A stretch of 64,000 bases of DNA from VAZQ01 sp963763365 (GTDB lineage Bacteria > Pseudomonadota > Alphaproteobacteria > Rhizobiales > Xanthobacteraceae): positions 186,001 through 250,000 of the forward strand of contig CAVXOE010000012.1 in the NCBI GenBank assembly GCA_963763365.1, given 5' to 3'. A model generated the notes under the pieces. It did no database searches, was not told the DNA's origin, and worked only from the letters and a program-made list of their open reading frames with translations. This document shows, piece after piece, positions 42,199 to 54,184 of this stretch. How positions within the stretch are numbered: position 1 is the stretch's first letter; the number at the start of each line of letters is the position of its first letter. The translations under genes and the position numbers were made by a program.

Positions 42199-43020
42199 TT
42201 ACTTCGCGGAAGCCGGGAACGCCGGCAGTTTGCCGATGTCGCGGGCGTCGTGCTGAATGATGACCGTCGCCTTCATGTTCGCGGCGATCTTCTTGACGCG
42301 ATCCAGTGATGCCAGCGTCTGTGAGCGATCGAAGTTGAACCAGGGCACGCCGTTGGTCTCGTAGTTTTCGCGGAAGTGCGCAAGATCGCCCATGATCACC
42401 ACCGCGCCCGTCTGCGGCAGCTTGACCAAAAGGCTGTGGTGGCCCGGCGTGTGTCCGGGTGTGTTCAAGATGATCACGCTGCCGTCGCCGAACACGTCCT
42501 TGTCGTTCGGCAATGCTTCGACCTTGCTCTCGCCTTTGATCCAGGACTCGAACGGCTTGACGTTCGCCCCGACGGCCGGCGTCGGGGCCGTGATGCCGTC
42601 CCAGTCACCCTTGCCGATCAGCAGTGTGGCCTTCGGAAAAGAGCCGACCTGGCCGGTGTGATCGGCGTGGAAATGGCTGATGCCGACGTACTTGATCTGC
42701 TCGGGCTTGACGTTGAGCTGCGCGAGCTGGTCGACGACGCTCACTTTCGGCGCCACGTTGGGCGCCGTCATGGCGTGACCGGTATCCCACAGCAGGTATT
42801 CGTCGCCATGCTTGATGAGATAGCAACTGAACACGAACTGCAGCTTCAGGTCGCCATAGGAAAACGTGTCGGAGAAGCGCTGGTTGACCGGTGTGGGCGC
42901 CTGCGGCGTGCCGCAGTCGAGACGCGTGAGCGACATATCCGGCGATTGGGCCAAGGCCGGCGAAGCGGCGAGGGCACTCGCGCAGACGCCAATCGCCAGC
43001 AAGGTCGAAATCCGCTGCAT
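42199..43020 (-). CDS. Exported metallo-beta-lactamase-fold hydrolase (AHL-lactonase-like)
   Basis: A 273-residue protein with a signal peptide (MQRISTLLAIGVCASALAAS, cleavage after ALAQ). The zinc motif HFHADHTGQ is complete; further ligands are in NTPGHTPGHHSL, MGDLAHF and the last His in IIQHDARD. Topology and FVFSCYLIKHGDEYLLWDTG resemble the N-acyl-homoserine-lactone lactonases (AiiA/AttM group), but those are usually cytoplasmic and this one appears exported. Quorum-signal or other lactone cleavage in the periplasm is a possible role. Confidence 0.86.
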   Translation of the reverse strand: MQRISTLLAIGVCASALAASPALAQSPDMSLTRLDCGTPQAPTPVNQRFSDTFSYGDLKLQFVFSCYLIKHGDEYLLWDTGHAMTAPNVAPKVSVVDQLAQLNVKPEQIKYVGISHFHADHTGQVGSFPKATLLIGKGDWDGITAPTPAVGANVKPFESWIKGESKVEALPNDKDVFGDGSVIILNTPGHTPGHHSLLVKLPQTGAVVIMGDLAHFRENYETNGVPWFNFDRSQTLASLDRVKKIAANMKATVIIQHDARDIGKLPAFPASAK

Positions 43021-43088
43021 TTCTATCTCCTCGGAATGAGCAGCAAACGTTTTGAGGCCGCGGATGGTGCCGATTACGAAGGAGGCGG

Positions 43089-43403
43089 TCAACGCGGATT
43101 CAGGGTGCGCTGGCGCCGCGCGATGGCTTCGGCCTCGGCTCCGTGGCGGCCTCGTTCCTGCGTTTGCAGGTTCTGCCACGCTCGATATCGGCGCTCCGCG
43201 GCACGGTCTCGGTCGAGAGCCATTGCGTCCTTGTGCAGGGTCCACATGCCCCAGGCGAAGACAGTCACGGTCGGTGCGAGGCTCCACATATCGAAAAAGA
43301 GCAGCGTCAGGATCGTGCTCAAGCCGAAAAGCACGGCGAGAAATTCCGCCCATTGCTTGATTCGCTTTGCTTCACGATCGAGATCTGACAGATACGCCGG
43401 CAT
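43089..43403 (-). CDS. Small membrane protein with charged tail
   Basis: A 104-residue protein starting MPAYLSDLDREAKRIKQWAE. Two hydrophobic segments (FLAVLFGLSTILTLLFF and LAPTVTVFAWGMWTL) are followed by a cytoplasmic, strongly charged helix rich in Arg and Glu (DRDRAAERRYRAWQNL). I do not recognise the family. The ATG at 43403 fits better than the in-frame start at 43427. Confidence 0.55.
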   Translation of the reverse strand: MPAYLSDLDREAKRIKQWAEFLAVLFGLSTILTLLFFDMWSLAPTVTVFAWGMWTLHKDAMALDRDRAAERRYRAWQNLQTQERGRHGAEAEAIARRQRTLNPR

Positions 43404-43470
43404 CGGCTTGTGGCACCCGTCTATCACGCGTCATCCAGAAACGGATATTATCCGATCAGGAGGACGGCGC

Positions 43471-43542
43471 GTAGCCCGGATGGCACGCGGCGACATTCAG
43501 CCCACAGCCTGTGGGATGGGTTGAGCGTAATCGAAACCCATC
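43471..43542. repeat. Half-copies of two intergenic repeat families
   Basis: GTAGCCCGGATGGCACGCGG at 43471 is one arm of the element seen at 41501. GATGGGTTGAGCGTAATCGA begins at 43515 and ends AAACCCATC at 43542, a single hairpin unit of the element seen at 42093. Both lie in the gap after asnS. Confidence 0.75.
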
Positions 43543-43612
43543 ACCGAAATCGTCCAGCCTGCAGGGCGCAATGTTGCGCCCCACAAACCACCCGCACCAA
43601 ATCCACCGGCCT

Positions 43613-45031
<1,419 letters not shown>

Positions 45032-45118
45032 GGGCTGAGAGTGGCGCAGGCAGATCGGGCTTGTCCAGAGCGCACGTCCCGCGCACATTGGCGTGCCTTG
45101 CGCAGGGAAGAGCGAGAG

Positions 45119-45533
45119 ATGACCAAGCACGTGGTCGCGGCGCTGAGCGATTTTCCTCCCGGCACGCGCAAGCTCGCGCATGTCGAACGGCCGCGCGATC
45201 GTGGTGTTCAACGTCGGCGGCGAGTTCTTCGCGCTCAACAATCGCTGCCCGCATCGCGGCGGCGATCTCTCGTGCGGCCTGCAGACCGGGCTGGTCGAGT
45301 CGAAGGTGCCCGGGGAGTACAAATATTCGCGCCGCGGCGAGATGATCAAATGCCCCTGGCATGGCTGGGAGTTCGACGTGCGCACCGGCCAGTCGTGGTG
45401 CGACCCGAGCCGGGTGCGGGTGCGCCACTATGCGGTCTCGGTCGAGCCCGGGGAGGGGCTGGTCGCCGGTCCCTACGTGGCCGAGACCGTGCCAGTCACC
45501 GTCGAAAACGACTACGTGGTGATCGAGGCCTGA
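45119..45533 (+). CDS. Rieske [2Fe-2S] protein (one-base insertion)
   Basis: A small ferredoxin-like Rieske protein of about 137 residues. The two cluster motifs are CPHRGG (C-x-H) and CPWHGWEF (C-x-x-H), 42 or so residues apart, so the iron-sulfur site is complete. The N-terminus MTKHVVAALSDFPPGTRKLAHV reads in one frame from the ATG at 45119 behind GAGAG, then an extra base at about 45183-45186 shifts to NGRAIVVFNVGGEFF. Such stand-alone Rieske proteins pass electrons to oxygenases or partner with amidohydrolases. It is divergent from asnS. Confidence 0.85.
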
Positions 45534-45561
45534 ACGGCGCGCGAGAGCGGGCGGACAGAGC

Positions 45562-45753
45562 ATGCCCAGCGAAGAGCCCGGCGAAGTGTATTTCGAGTTC
45601 ACCCAGATCGGGCGCAACGTAAAGGCGTCGGCGATCGATGCCGCGACCGGTGTTGAGGTCAGCATCGTAGCGCCGGCGACCGTCCCGACGGGTGACCTGC
45701 AGCGGCTCGTGCTGCGCAAGCTCAAGGCGCGGCTCGTTGCTAGGCCTCCCTGA
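45562..45753 (+). CDS. Small conserved protein (DUF6898-like)
   Basis: A 63-residue protein: EVYFEFTQIGRNVKASAIDA, then TGVEVSIVAPATVP and an amphipathic end LQRLVLRKLKARL. It agrees with my memory of the DUF6898 family, short alphaproteobacterial proteins often found beside serine or cofactor genes. Function unknown. It follows the Rieske gene by 28 bases. Confidence 0.75.
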   Translation: MPSEEPGEVYFEFTQIGRNVKASAIDAATGVEVSIVAPATVPTGDLQRLVLRKLKARLVARPP

Positions 45754-45848
45754 CGCCGCTCCTGGGGCCGGACCCCCTAGATGTGGGCAATTGCGACGAA
45801 CGAAGCCCACAGCTTGGCGCTGGGGCAGGGGTGTGCTATCGCCCGGCC

Positions 45849-45888
45849 ATCCCTTTCCGCCGAACCCAATCCCTTTCCGCCGAACCCA
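45849..45888 (+). repeat. Perfect 20-bp tandem duplication upstream of glyA
   Basis: The 20-mer ATCCCTTTCCGCCGAACCCA occurs twice in direct tandem at 45849-45868 and 45869-45888, ending ten bases before the glyA ATG, where the ribosome site should lie. It could affect translation or be an assembly or replication-slippage product. Confidence 0.85.
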
Positions 45889-45898
45889 TGTGAGATGA

Positions 45899-47204
45899 AT
45901 GAGCAATCCATCGCCAGCCCAGGCACCTGCGGCGAGCCTTTTCACCGCGTCGCTTGCCGAGGCCGATCCTGAAGTCGCCGACGCGGTCCGCCGCGAACTC
46001 GGGCGCCAGCGCGACGAGATCGAGCTGATCGCGTCGGAAAACATCGTCAGCAAAGCAGTTCTGGAGGCGCAGGGCTCTTGCCTGACCAACAAATACGCCG
46101 AAGGGTCTGCCGGGGCGGCGCTACTACGGCGGCTGCCAGTGGGTGGACGTGGCGGAAACCCTGGCGATCGAGCGGGTTACCAAGCTTTTCGGATGTAAGT
46201 TCGCAAACGTGCAGCCGCATTCCGGCGCCTCCGCCAACGTGGCGGCCTTCATGGCACTGATGCAGCCCGGCGACACCTTCATGGGCCTCAATCTCGCCGC
46301 CGGCGGCCATTTGACCCACGGCTCTCCGGTCAACATGTCGGGCCGCTGGTTCAAGCCGGTTCCTTATGGCGTGCGCCGCGACGATCAGCGCATCGACATG
46401 GACGAGGTGGCGAAGCTCGCCGGCGAGCACAAGCCGAAGGTGATCATTGCCGGGGGCTCCGCCTATCCGCGCATCCTCGATTTCCGCCGCTTCCGCGAGA
46501 TCGCCGACGAGGTCGGTGCGTTGCTCATGGTCGATATGGCGCACTTCGCGGGCTTGGTCGCCGGCGGCGCGCACCCGTCGCCGTTCCCGCACGCGCATGT
46601 CGTCACTTCGACCGCGCACAAGACGTTGCGCGGCCCGCGCTCGGGCTTCGTCCTGACGAACGACGAGGACCTCGCGAAGAAGGTCAATTCCGCGGTCTTC
46701 CCGGGCCTGCAAGGCGGTCCGCTGATGCACGTCATCGCCGCCAAGGCGGTGGCCTTCGGCGAGGCGCTGCGCCCCTCGTTCAAGCTTTACGCCAAGAACG
46801 TCGTCGCCAACGCCAAGGCGCTCGCCGAGACGCTCAAGTCGAAAGGCTTCGACATCGTCTCCGGCGGGACGGACACGCACCTCATGCTGGTCGACCTGCG
46901 GCCGAAGAACCTCACCGGCAAGGTCGCCGAGCTCGCGCTCGGTCGCGCCCACATCACCTGCAACAAGAACGGCATCCCTTTTGACCCGCAGAAGCCCGCG
47001 GTGACGTCGGGTGTTCGCCTTGGCACGCCGGCCGGCACGACGCGCGGCTTCGGCATCGCCGAATTCCAGGAGGTCGGTGAACTCATCGCCGAGGTGCTCG
47101 ACGTGCTGTCGCAAAAGGGCGTCGAGGAGGATTCGCTCGTCGAAGCCGCGGTGCGCGAGAAGGTGAAGAAGCTGGTTGGCCGCTTCCCGATCTATCAGGG
47201 ATAA
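45899..47204 (+). CDS. glyA: Serine hydroxymethyltransferase (one-base insertion)
   Basis: PLP enzyme interconverting serine and glycine while loading one-carbon units on tetrahydrofolate. The N-terminal part ends IELIASENIVSKAVLEAQGS and NKYAEG; then an extra T at 46106 breaks the frame. The restored text LPGRRYYGGCQWVDVAETLA leads into the rest. The PLP lysine lies in VVTSTAHKTLRGPRSG and GTPAGTTRGFG is near the end. Corrected length is about 434 residues, the family norm. nrdR follows directly, as in related genomes. Confidence 0.92.
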
Positions 47205-47236
47205 GCGGCCTCTGTGGCCAAAGAGGCTAGGCGGTC

Positions 47237-47722
47237 ATGCGCTGTCCGAACTGCACGAGCCTCGACACGCAGGTGAAGGACTCGCGGCCGACGGAGGATT
47301 CGTCCGTCATCCGCCGTCGCCGCGTATGCCTCGCGTGCAATTTCCGCTTCACGACATTCGAGCGCGTGCAGTTGCGCGAGCTTACCGTGATCAAGCGCAA
47401 TGGCCGGCGCGTGCCGTTCGATCGCGACAAGCTCCTGCGCTCCGTGCAGATCGCGCTGCGCAAGCGTCCGGTCGAGCCCGAGCGCATCGAGCAGGCGGTG
47501 TCCAAGATCGTGCGCGAACTGGAAAGCCAGGGCGAAAGCGACGTTTCGTCTGAGACCATCGGCGAGATGATCATGGAGGCGTTGCGCACGCTCGACGACG
47601 TGGCCTATGTGCGCTTCGCCTCGGTTTATCGTAATTTTCGCGAGGCGAAAGACTTTACCGCAGTGCTCGACGAGCTGTCCGGCGAAGAGGATGGCAAGCC
47701 GGTGACGGCTACGAGGAAGTGA
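47237..47722 (+). CDS. nrdR: Transcriptional repressor NrdR
   Basis: A 161-residue regulator of ribonucleotide reductase genes. The N-terminal zinc ribbon is CPNC (residues 3-6) with CLAC about 28 residues later, and the ATP-cone domain starts VIKRNGRRVPFDRDKL. It senses dATP/ATP and binds NrdR boxes. glyA-nrdR is the standard order; ribD, which usually follows next in this group, is instead 9.6 kb downstream. Confidence 0.95.
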   Translation: MRCPNCTSLDTQVKDSRPTEDSSVIRRRRVCLACNFRFTTFERVQLRELTVIKRNGRRVPFDRDKLLRSVQIALRKRPVEPERIEQAVSKIVRELESQGESDVSSETIGEMIMEALRTLDDVAYVRFASVYRNFREAKDFTAVLDELSGEEDGKPVTATRK

Positions 47723-47735
47723 CGTTGCTGCCGCT

Positions 47736-48105
47736 TCAGGATCGGAGCGAGGCGGCGCACCATGCCGCCAGAGCGGCATGTGCCGCCACCACCGGCCAGA
47801 GCGCGATGCCGGCAAACCCGTAGCGAACGCCCGCGATCGCCAGAACGGCTGCGACCGCAATGTTGTAGGCCAGCAGGATCGCGATCAGCCGCCGTCCGGC
47901 CGGGAGTTGCCCAGCCTCTCTTTTGAACCAGCAGGCAACGCCGAGCATCAGCAGCACGGCTCCTGCAACACGCGCGCCCGTCAGCCCCATCGAGACGCGA
48001 CGTTGGGCCAAGCACGAGCGTCAGCAGTTCGGACGGCCAAGCGAGCAGAAGCACGCCGGTGGCCACTTCGAACAGGGCGGTGACGATGAGGAGGAGCCTA
48101 GTCAT
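47736..48105 (-). CDS. Small four-helix membrane protein (one-base insertion)
   Basis: The N-terminus MTRLLLIVTALFEVATGVLL reads from 48105 as far as LGPTSRLDG. The following frame continues LTGARVAGAVLLMLGVACWF and ends AALAAWCAASLRS. Removing one base from the four-C run at 47985-47988 gives a single protein of about 122 residues with four membrane segments. Family not recognised; such small proteins are often annotated as hypothetical. A perfect palindrome lies 27 bases upstream of its start. Confidence 0.65.
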
Positions 48106-48131
48106 CGATCGGAATGTAGACCGGTTGGAAT

Positions 48132-48150
48132 GTTTGTCGAATAGACAAAC
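48132..48150. promoter_or_regulatory. Perfect 19-bp palindrome, candidate operator
   Basis: GTTTGTCGAATAGACAAAC has 7-base perfect arms around GAATA. It lies 27-45 bases upstream of the start of the minus-strand membrane-protein gene, in a lower-GC patch. The TTGTC...GACAA layout resembles operators of TetR-type repressors, but no such regulator is encoded in the window. Confidence 0.5.
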
Positions 48151-48252
48151 GCGAAGATCTGTCGAAATTTCTTTCAGAGCGGACTCGATGTCACTCAGGC
48201 GCGCGATTGAACGTGTCGTGGCTGCCGGAGCGCTGAGCGGCGGCAGCCCGCG

Positions 48253-49260
48253 CTATTTCTTCTCGAACGGGTAGATCACCTTCCAGTCGTTCTTCATGCT
48301 GACGACGGTCCAGCCGCGCTTCACCGCCTCGTCCCAGGCCTTGTCGAGGCGGCCGACGGGAGAATTGCGGTCGTAGGCCCATTCGCGTTCGGCGTCGTCG
48401 TGATGGACGAGACCCATGTAGCGGGCGCGATCTCCGGCCGCGGTCCATTCCAGCATCTCCTTGTCGCCATCCGAATTGCCGAAGGCGAGGTAGGGACGGC
48501 GTCCGATGACGCGGTTGATGCCCACAGGCTTGCCGGGGCCGTCGTCGATGAACTCGACCTTTGGAAGCTTCATCAGCTCGGGCTTGCCGTCCTTTTTGAA
48601 CTCGTACTTCGTGATGCCCGACGAGCCCACCACCTGCTCGGGCGGGATGCCGTAGGTCTTCTCGGTCCATGGCCGCATGAACTCGACGCCGCCGCCCGAA
48701 ACGATGAAGGTCTTGAAATTGTTGGCCCGCATGTAGGCGAGAAGTTCCAGCATCGGCTGGTAGACGAGGTCGGTGTATGGCCGGTTGAACCGCGGGTGGC
48801 GCGCGGTCGCGAGCCACTCCAGCACCAGCTTCTCGAACTCGGCGACGCTCATGCCGGTGTGGGTCGCCGCCACGACTTGGAGGAGACCTTTTTCGCCGAG
48901 CTTCGCCAGCGCCGCACGGTCGCCGGAGAGGATGGTCTTGAACGGCTCCTTGGTCTTCCACTCCGGGTGCTGCGGCGCCATCGCCTTGATGCGGTCGATC
49001 GCGAAGGCGATCTGGAAATAGACCGGCTGCTCACTCCACAACGTGCCGTCGTTGTCGAAGGTCGCGATGCGCTGGTCGAGCGGGATGAAATCCGCGCCGC
49101 CTTCGGTGGTGGTGCGCGCGACGAAGTCCATGATGGCCTTCTTCGGCGCGGTGTCGTTCCAGGAGGGCAGGGGATCGGACTGGGCAAACGCCGCACACAC
49201 GGCCCCGAGCAGAAAGCCCAGGATCAGAACGCATCGGATCGTGAATGCTCGAAGAACCAT
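48253..49260 (-). CDS. Exported HAD-family phosphohydrolase
   Basis: A 335-residue protein with a signal peptide (TIRCVLILGFLLGAVCAAFA, cleavage after AQ). HAD motif I is ATFDNDGTLW, motif II is IVSGGGVEF, and motif IV is AFGNSDGDKEML; the variant Asn in D-N-D matches PhoB-like phosphoserine-phosphatase relatives found in the periplasm. Last gene of the seven-gene operon that begins with the formylglycine-generating enzyme at 55201. It may remove a phosphate from the same substrate whose sulfate the sulfatases cleave; inference only. Confidence 0.86.
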   Translation of the reverse strand: MVLRAFTIRCVLILGFLLGAVCAAFAQSDPLPSWNDTAPKKAIMDFVARTTTEGGADFIPLDQRIATFDNDGTLWSEQPVYFQIAFAIDRIKAMAPQHPEWKTKEPFKTILSGDRAALAKLGEKGLLQVVAATHTGMSVAEFEKLVLEWLATARHPRFNRPYTDLVYQPMLELLAYMRANNFKTFIVSGGGVEFMRPWTEKTYGIPPEQVVGSSGITKYEFKKDGKPELMKLPKVEFIDDGPGKPVGINRVIGRRPYLAFGNSDGDKEMLEWTAAGDRARYMGLVHHDDAEREWAYDRNSPVGRLDKAWDEAVKRGWTVVSMKNDWKVIYPFEKK

Positions 49261-49273
49261 GCCGCTGGCCTCG

Positions 49274-49634
49274 TTATGTTGCCGTCTCGGACGGCTCGCG
49301 CTGGCGATCGCGCATTTCGTCCAGGTCGCGTTCGAGAAAGTAGTTCAGGGCGGTGCGGATCGCCGCGATCGCGCCGATCCGGCGCAATGTCTTCCCACGA
49401 GGGCGTGATCGCGGTCTCGATGATGTCGGCCGCGAGCTGGAAGGTCAGCCCCGCGATGAGCCAGCGTGCCTGACGCAGCCACACGTCACGGCGCTCGTGA
49501 CCGGCCGGCGACGAGAACATGACGCGCATGCCGGAGAAGAACGCTTCGACCGTGCCGACGAAAATGATGATCAGCGCCATCGCATCGATGATGATGATGG
49601 CCTGCTGGGTGGCGAAGACGAGCCATTCCTTCAT
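49274..49634 (-). CDS. DUF1622-type membrane protein (one-base insertion)
   Basis: Starts MKEWLVFATQQAIIIIDAMA at 49634 with one or two membrane segments, then RRDVWLRQARWLIAGLTFQL and ADIIETAITPSWEDIA. The frame then shifts; removing one base at 49379-49380 gives RIGAIAAIRTALNYFLERDL and an end ETAT at 49274, about 119 residues, the DUF1622 length and pattern. Function unknown. It lies 13 bases before the HAD gene and 77 after the sulfatase, within the operon. Confidence 0.8.
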
Positions 49635-49711
49635 CGCGTTACCCGACCGGCTTGGAATGTCGCAAGCTGATGGGAGGGGCGGCGAGGCTCGCTCGCCGCC
49701 CCTCAAGACGG

Positions 49712-51262
49712 TCAGCCGCCGGCGACCGCATCCCTCATCTTTCCGATCGCATCATCGATCGTGAAGCTGTTCGGCTTCTGGATCGGCGGAAACTCCTTGA
49801 ACGTCTCCGCAAACTTGTGGGCGACAAAGTTGATCGCGAAGATGATGTAATCGTGCCGGATGAACCACTCCCAATAGGTGTTCGACGTGATATCGGCGAA
49901 CTCGTAGGGGTCGGTCCTGAGATTGTAGAGCTTCGGCAGCCGAAGGCGCACGAACGGCTCCGCCCAGACCTGCAGCGTGCCGGGACAGCGCTGTTCCATG
50001 AACACGACTTTCCAGTTGTCGTAGCGCAGCGCGATGATGTCGCCGTCGTCGCTGATATAGATGAACAGCTTGCGCGGGCTCTCCTTCTCCTTGCCGGTCA
50101 GGTAGGGCAGCAGGTTGTAGCCGTCGATGTGGTTCTTGTAGGTGCGGCCGATCGCCTGATAGCCCTTCTTCAGTTTTTCGACGATGTCCGGCTCGCCCGC
50201 CATGGCGAGAAACGTCGGGAACCAGTCGTGGTGCTGCACGATCTCGGTCGAGATCGAGCCGGCCGCGATCTGGCCCGGCCAGCGCACCAGCAGCGGAACG
50301 CGGAACGCGCCTTCCCAGTTGGTATTCTTTTCGCTGCGGAACGGCGTCATGCCGCCGTCCGGCCACGAGTTGCGATGCGGGCCGTTGTCGGTCGAATACA
50401 TCACCAAGGTGTTTTCGGTGAGACCGAGCTCGTCGAGGAAGTCGAGCATGTCGCCGACATTCTTGTCATGATCGATCATGGTGTCGTGATACGGCGACTG
50501 CCAGCGGCCGGCCTGGCCGAGGCTTTCCTTCTTCGTGTGCGTGTAGAGATGCATGTGCGTCGTGTTGAGCCACACGAAGAACGGCTTGCCGGTTTCGTTC
50601 TGCGTTTTGATGAACTTCTTCGCGGCAGCGACGAATTCTTCGTCGCAGGTCTCCATGCGCTTGCGGTTGAGCGGGCCGGTATCCTCGATCTTCTGCTTGC
50701 CGATCTTGCCCCAGCGCGGCATCTCGGTCGGGTCGTCCTTGTCCGTCGCGAAAGAGTGGATCACGCCGCGCGGGCCGAAGATATTCCGGAAGTTCGGAAA
50801 GTCCTTCTCGGGCGGATAGTCGTACATCTCCGGCTCTTCTTCGGCGTTGAGGTGATAGAGGTTGCCGAAGAACTCGTCGAAGCCGTGATTGGTCGGCAGC
50901 ATGTGGTTGAGATCGCCGAGATGGTTCTTGCCGAACTGTCCGGTGGCATAGCCCTGGTTCTTGAGTGCTCCGGCGATCGTGATCGCCTTCTCGGTCATGC
51001 CGATCGGCGCGCCCGGAAAGCCGACCTTGGACAGGCCGGTGCGGAGTACGCTCTGCCCGGTGATGAACGAGGAGCGGCCGGCGGTGCAGGACTGCTCGCC
51101 GTAGGAATCGATGAACATCATTCCTTCCTTCGCGAGCCGGTCGATATTGGGCGTCTTGTAGCCCATCAGCCCGTGCGAGTAGCAGCTCAGGTTCGAGATG
51201 CCGATATCGTCGCCCCATATGACGAGGATATTCGGTTTGTCGCTCTTGGGTGCTTTGGCCAT
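49712..51262 (-). CDS. Type I sulfatase without a signal peptide
   Basis: A 516-residue alkaline-phosphatase-superfamily sulfatase. The metal site opens with PNILVIWGDDIG (Asp18, Asp19), the formylglycine site is SCTAGRSS (Cys59-Thr-Ala-Gly-Arg63), GQFGKNHLGD holds a conserved Lys/His, and FVWLNTTHMHLY and YSTDNGPHRNSWPDG complete the centre. AGAGGAGC lies 10 bases before the ATG at 51262, so the TTG at 51292 is rejected. No signal peptide is visible, unlike its paralogue at 52447-54150, so it is either cytoplasmic or carried out by a partner. Substrate class unknown. Confidence 0.9.
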   Translation of the reverse strand: MAKAPKSDKPNILVIWGDDIGISNLSCYSHGLMGYKTPNIDRLAKEGMMFIDSYGEQSCTAGRSSFITGQSVLRTGLSKVGFPGAPIGMTEKAITIAGALKNQGYATGQFGKNHLGDLNHMLPTNHGFDEFFGNLYHLNAEEEPEMYDYPPEKDFPNFRNIFGPRGVIHSFATDKDDPTEMPRWGKIGKQKIEDTGPLNRKRMETCDEEFVAAAKKFIKTQNETGKPFFVWLNTTHMHLYTHTKKESLGQAGRWQSPYHDTMIDHDKNVGDMLDFLDELGLTENTLVMYSTDNGPHRNSWPDGGMTPFRSEKNTNWEGAFRVPLLVRWPGQIAAGSISTEIVQHHDWFPTFLAMAGEPDIVEKLKKGYQAIGRTYKNHIDGYNLLPYLTGKEKESPRKLFIYISDDGDIIALRYDNWKVVFMEQRCPGTLQVWAEPFVRLRLPKLYNLRTDPYEFADITSNTYWEWFIRHDYIIFAINFVAHKFAETFKEFPPIQKPNSFTIDDAIGKMRDAVAGG

Positions 51263-51340
51263 GCGCTTTTTGCTCCTCTGTGTGATTTTCAAGCTGCGTT
51301 TATACGCTCGAGGTTCTGTCGTTCTACCGTGCGTGCATCT

Positions 51341-51799
51341 TCAGAACGGTCCGATCTGAAACAGCATGCTCGTGATCGCGGCGATGCCGAGCAGGAGCAG
51401 TAGCAGCGCGGTCATCAGGGTCAGCGACACCGGGAAGGTGGTCTCCCCGTGAATGATTCCATCGTCGCGCATGTGGCCGCGCATTCGGCGGAGATCGAGC
51501 ATGAATTTCGAGTGGAAAACAATGCCGCCGATCAGCATCAGGATGCCGAGGGCGACCAGCGTGACGCCGAAATGACGTGCCGAATGACCTGTGCCGGTGA
51601 TTACGTTGCCTTCACGGAGCTTCTCGAAAACCTGGAAGATCGTGAACCCGAAACCGATGAGCGACAGCGACGTCCGGATCACCGACATCAAAGTGCGGTC
51701 GGCGCTCATGCGGGTGCGCTGGAACGACATGCCGGTGCGGCGGGCCGCGAGTTCGGTATTGATCTCGGCGGAGGATGATTTCGACGTGACTGCTTCCAT
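51341..51799 (-). CDS. DUF202-family membrane protein
   Basis: A 152-residue protein. The DUF202 signature is RTRMSADRTLMSVIRTSLSL followed by IGFGFTIFQVFEKL; three membrane segments follow, the last at VSLTLMTALLLLLLGIAAIT. DUF202 proteins include yeast Vtc1/Nuf-type relatives and YidH; bacterial function is unknown. It lies 26 bases after the 177-residue membrane protein gene in the sulfatase operon. Confidence 0.85.
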   Translation of the reverse strand: MEAVTSKSSSAEINTELAARRTGMSFQRTRMSADRTLMSVIRTSLSLIGFGFTIFQVFEKLREGNVITGTGHSARHFGVTLVALGILMLIGGIVFHSKFMLDLRRMRGHMRDDGIIHGETTFPVSLTLMTALLLLLLGIAAITSMLFQIGPF

Positions 51800-51825
51800 A
51801 ATGACGAATCCTTCTTCGTGCCCGG

Positions 51826-52359
51826 CTATTGCGATGCGGGGGACGAACGCCAGCGGCGCGCAATCCGTGCCACTGGTCCACGAATAATCAAATAGGGAAC
51901 GACTGCGAGCGTCAGCGCGATGATCACCGCTTCGTCCGGATAGAAGGTCTTGAGCACCTTGTACTGATAGATCGCGTCCATGCCGATGCCGAGCAGGATG
52001 ATCCGCGCTGTCGAGATGAACCCCTCGCGCAAACGCCGTACGCGCCTCTGCGGATCGCGCACGATGGTCCAGAAATAGGGCGAGCGGCCGAGCCGGGCGT
52101 CCCGGATACCGTCGATCACGGCGGCAATCGTGGCCATCGTGGGCTGCAGGATGAAGCGGAACGTCATCGGACCGCCGGGACGATCGAGCAAGTCTGTCCA
52201 AATGCGATGGATGACCTCGTTTGAGATGCCATAGCGGACAAGGCCAAAGACGATGAGAACCAACACCAGCAGGCCCGCGATCCAGGCGGTGACAACTGCG
52301 GCTCGGCTTTCCGTTTCTGGCATATCGCCGGCAACCTTTGACAGGAGATGGCGGGCCAT
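51826..52359 (-). CDS. Three-helix membrane protein of the sulfatase operon
   Basis: A 177-residue protein with a hydrophobic segment near the N-terminus (AWIAGLLVLVLIVFGLV), a long amphipathic middle with RSPYFWTIVRDPQRRVRRL, and two later hydrophobic segments (TARIILLGIGMDAIYQY and EAVIIALTLAVVPYLII). I do not know the family. Its place between two sulfatase genes suggests a role in the same process, perhaps as an envelope partner. Confidence 0.7.
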   Translation of the reverse strand: MARHLLSKVAGDMPETESRAAVVTAWIAGLLVLVLIVFGLVRYGISNEVIHRIWTDLLDRPGGPMTFRFILQPTMATIAAVIDGIRDARLGRSPYFWTIVRDPQRRVRRLREGFISTARIILLGIGMDAIYQYKVLKTFYPDEAVIIALTLAVVPYLIIRGPVARIARRWRSSPASQ

Positions 52360-52373
52360 GAGCCCGTCTCAAC

Positions 52374-52431
52374 ATCCGGCTGCGCCGGATCTGGTGCCGG
52401 ACCTATCGGGCGTCGCATGCTTGCGACGCCC
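52374..52431. repeat. Two hairpins inside the sulfatase operon
   Basis: ATCCGGCTGCGCCGGAT (52374-52390) has 7-base arms, and GGGCGTCGCA/TGCGACGCCC (52408-52431) has perfect 10-base arms with a TGCT loop. They lie in the 87 bases between the sulfatase stop and the next gene on the minus strand. There is no T-run on that side, so they look like REP-type hairpins that could protect the upstream mRNA or attenuate read-through. Confidence 0.7.
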
Positions 52432-52446
52432 GTCCGCAGGCCTATC

Positions 52447-54150
<1,704 letters not shown>

Positions 54151-54184
54151 GGGTGTCTCTTCTCTCTCTGGTCTTATTGGGCGT

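Noticed and set aside
45899..47204. glyA, recO, mmsB and others as true pseudogenes
   Set aside because: Each needs only one base to be whole, essential genes are affected, and the direction of error is consistent across the window.
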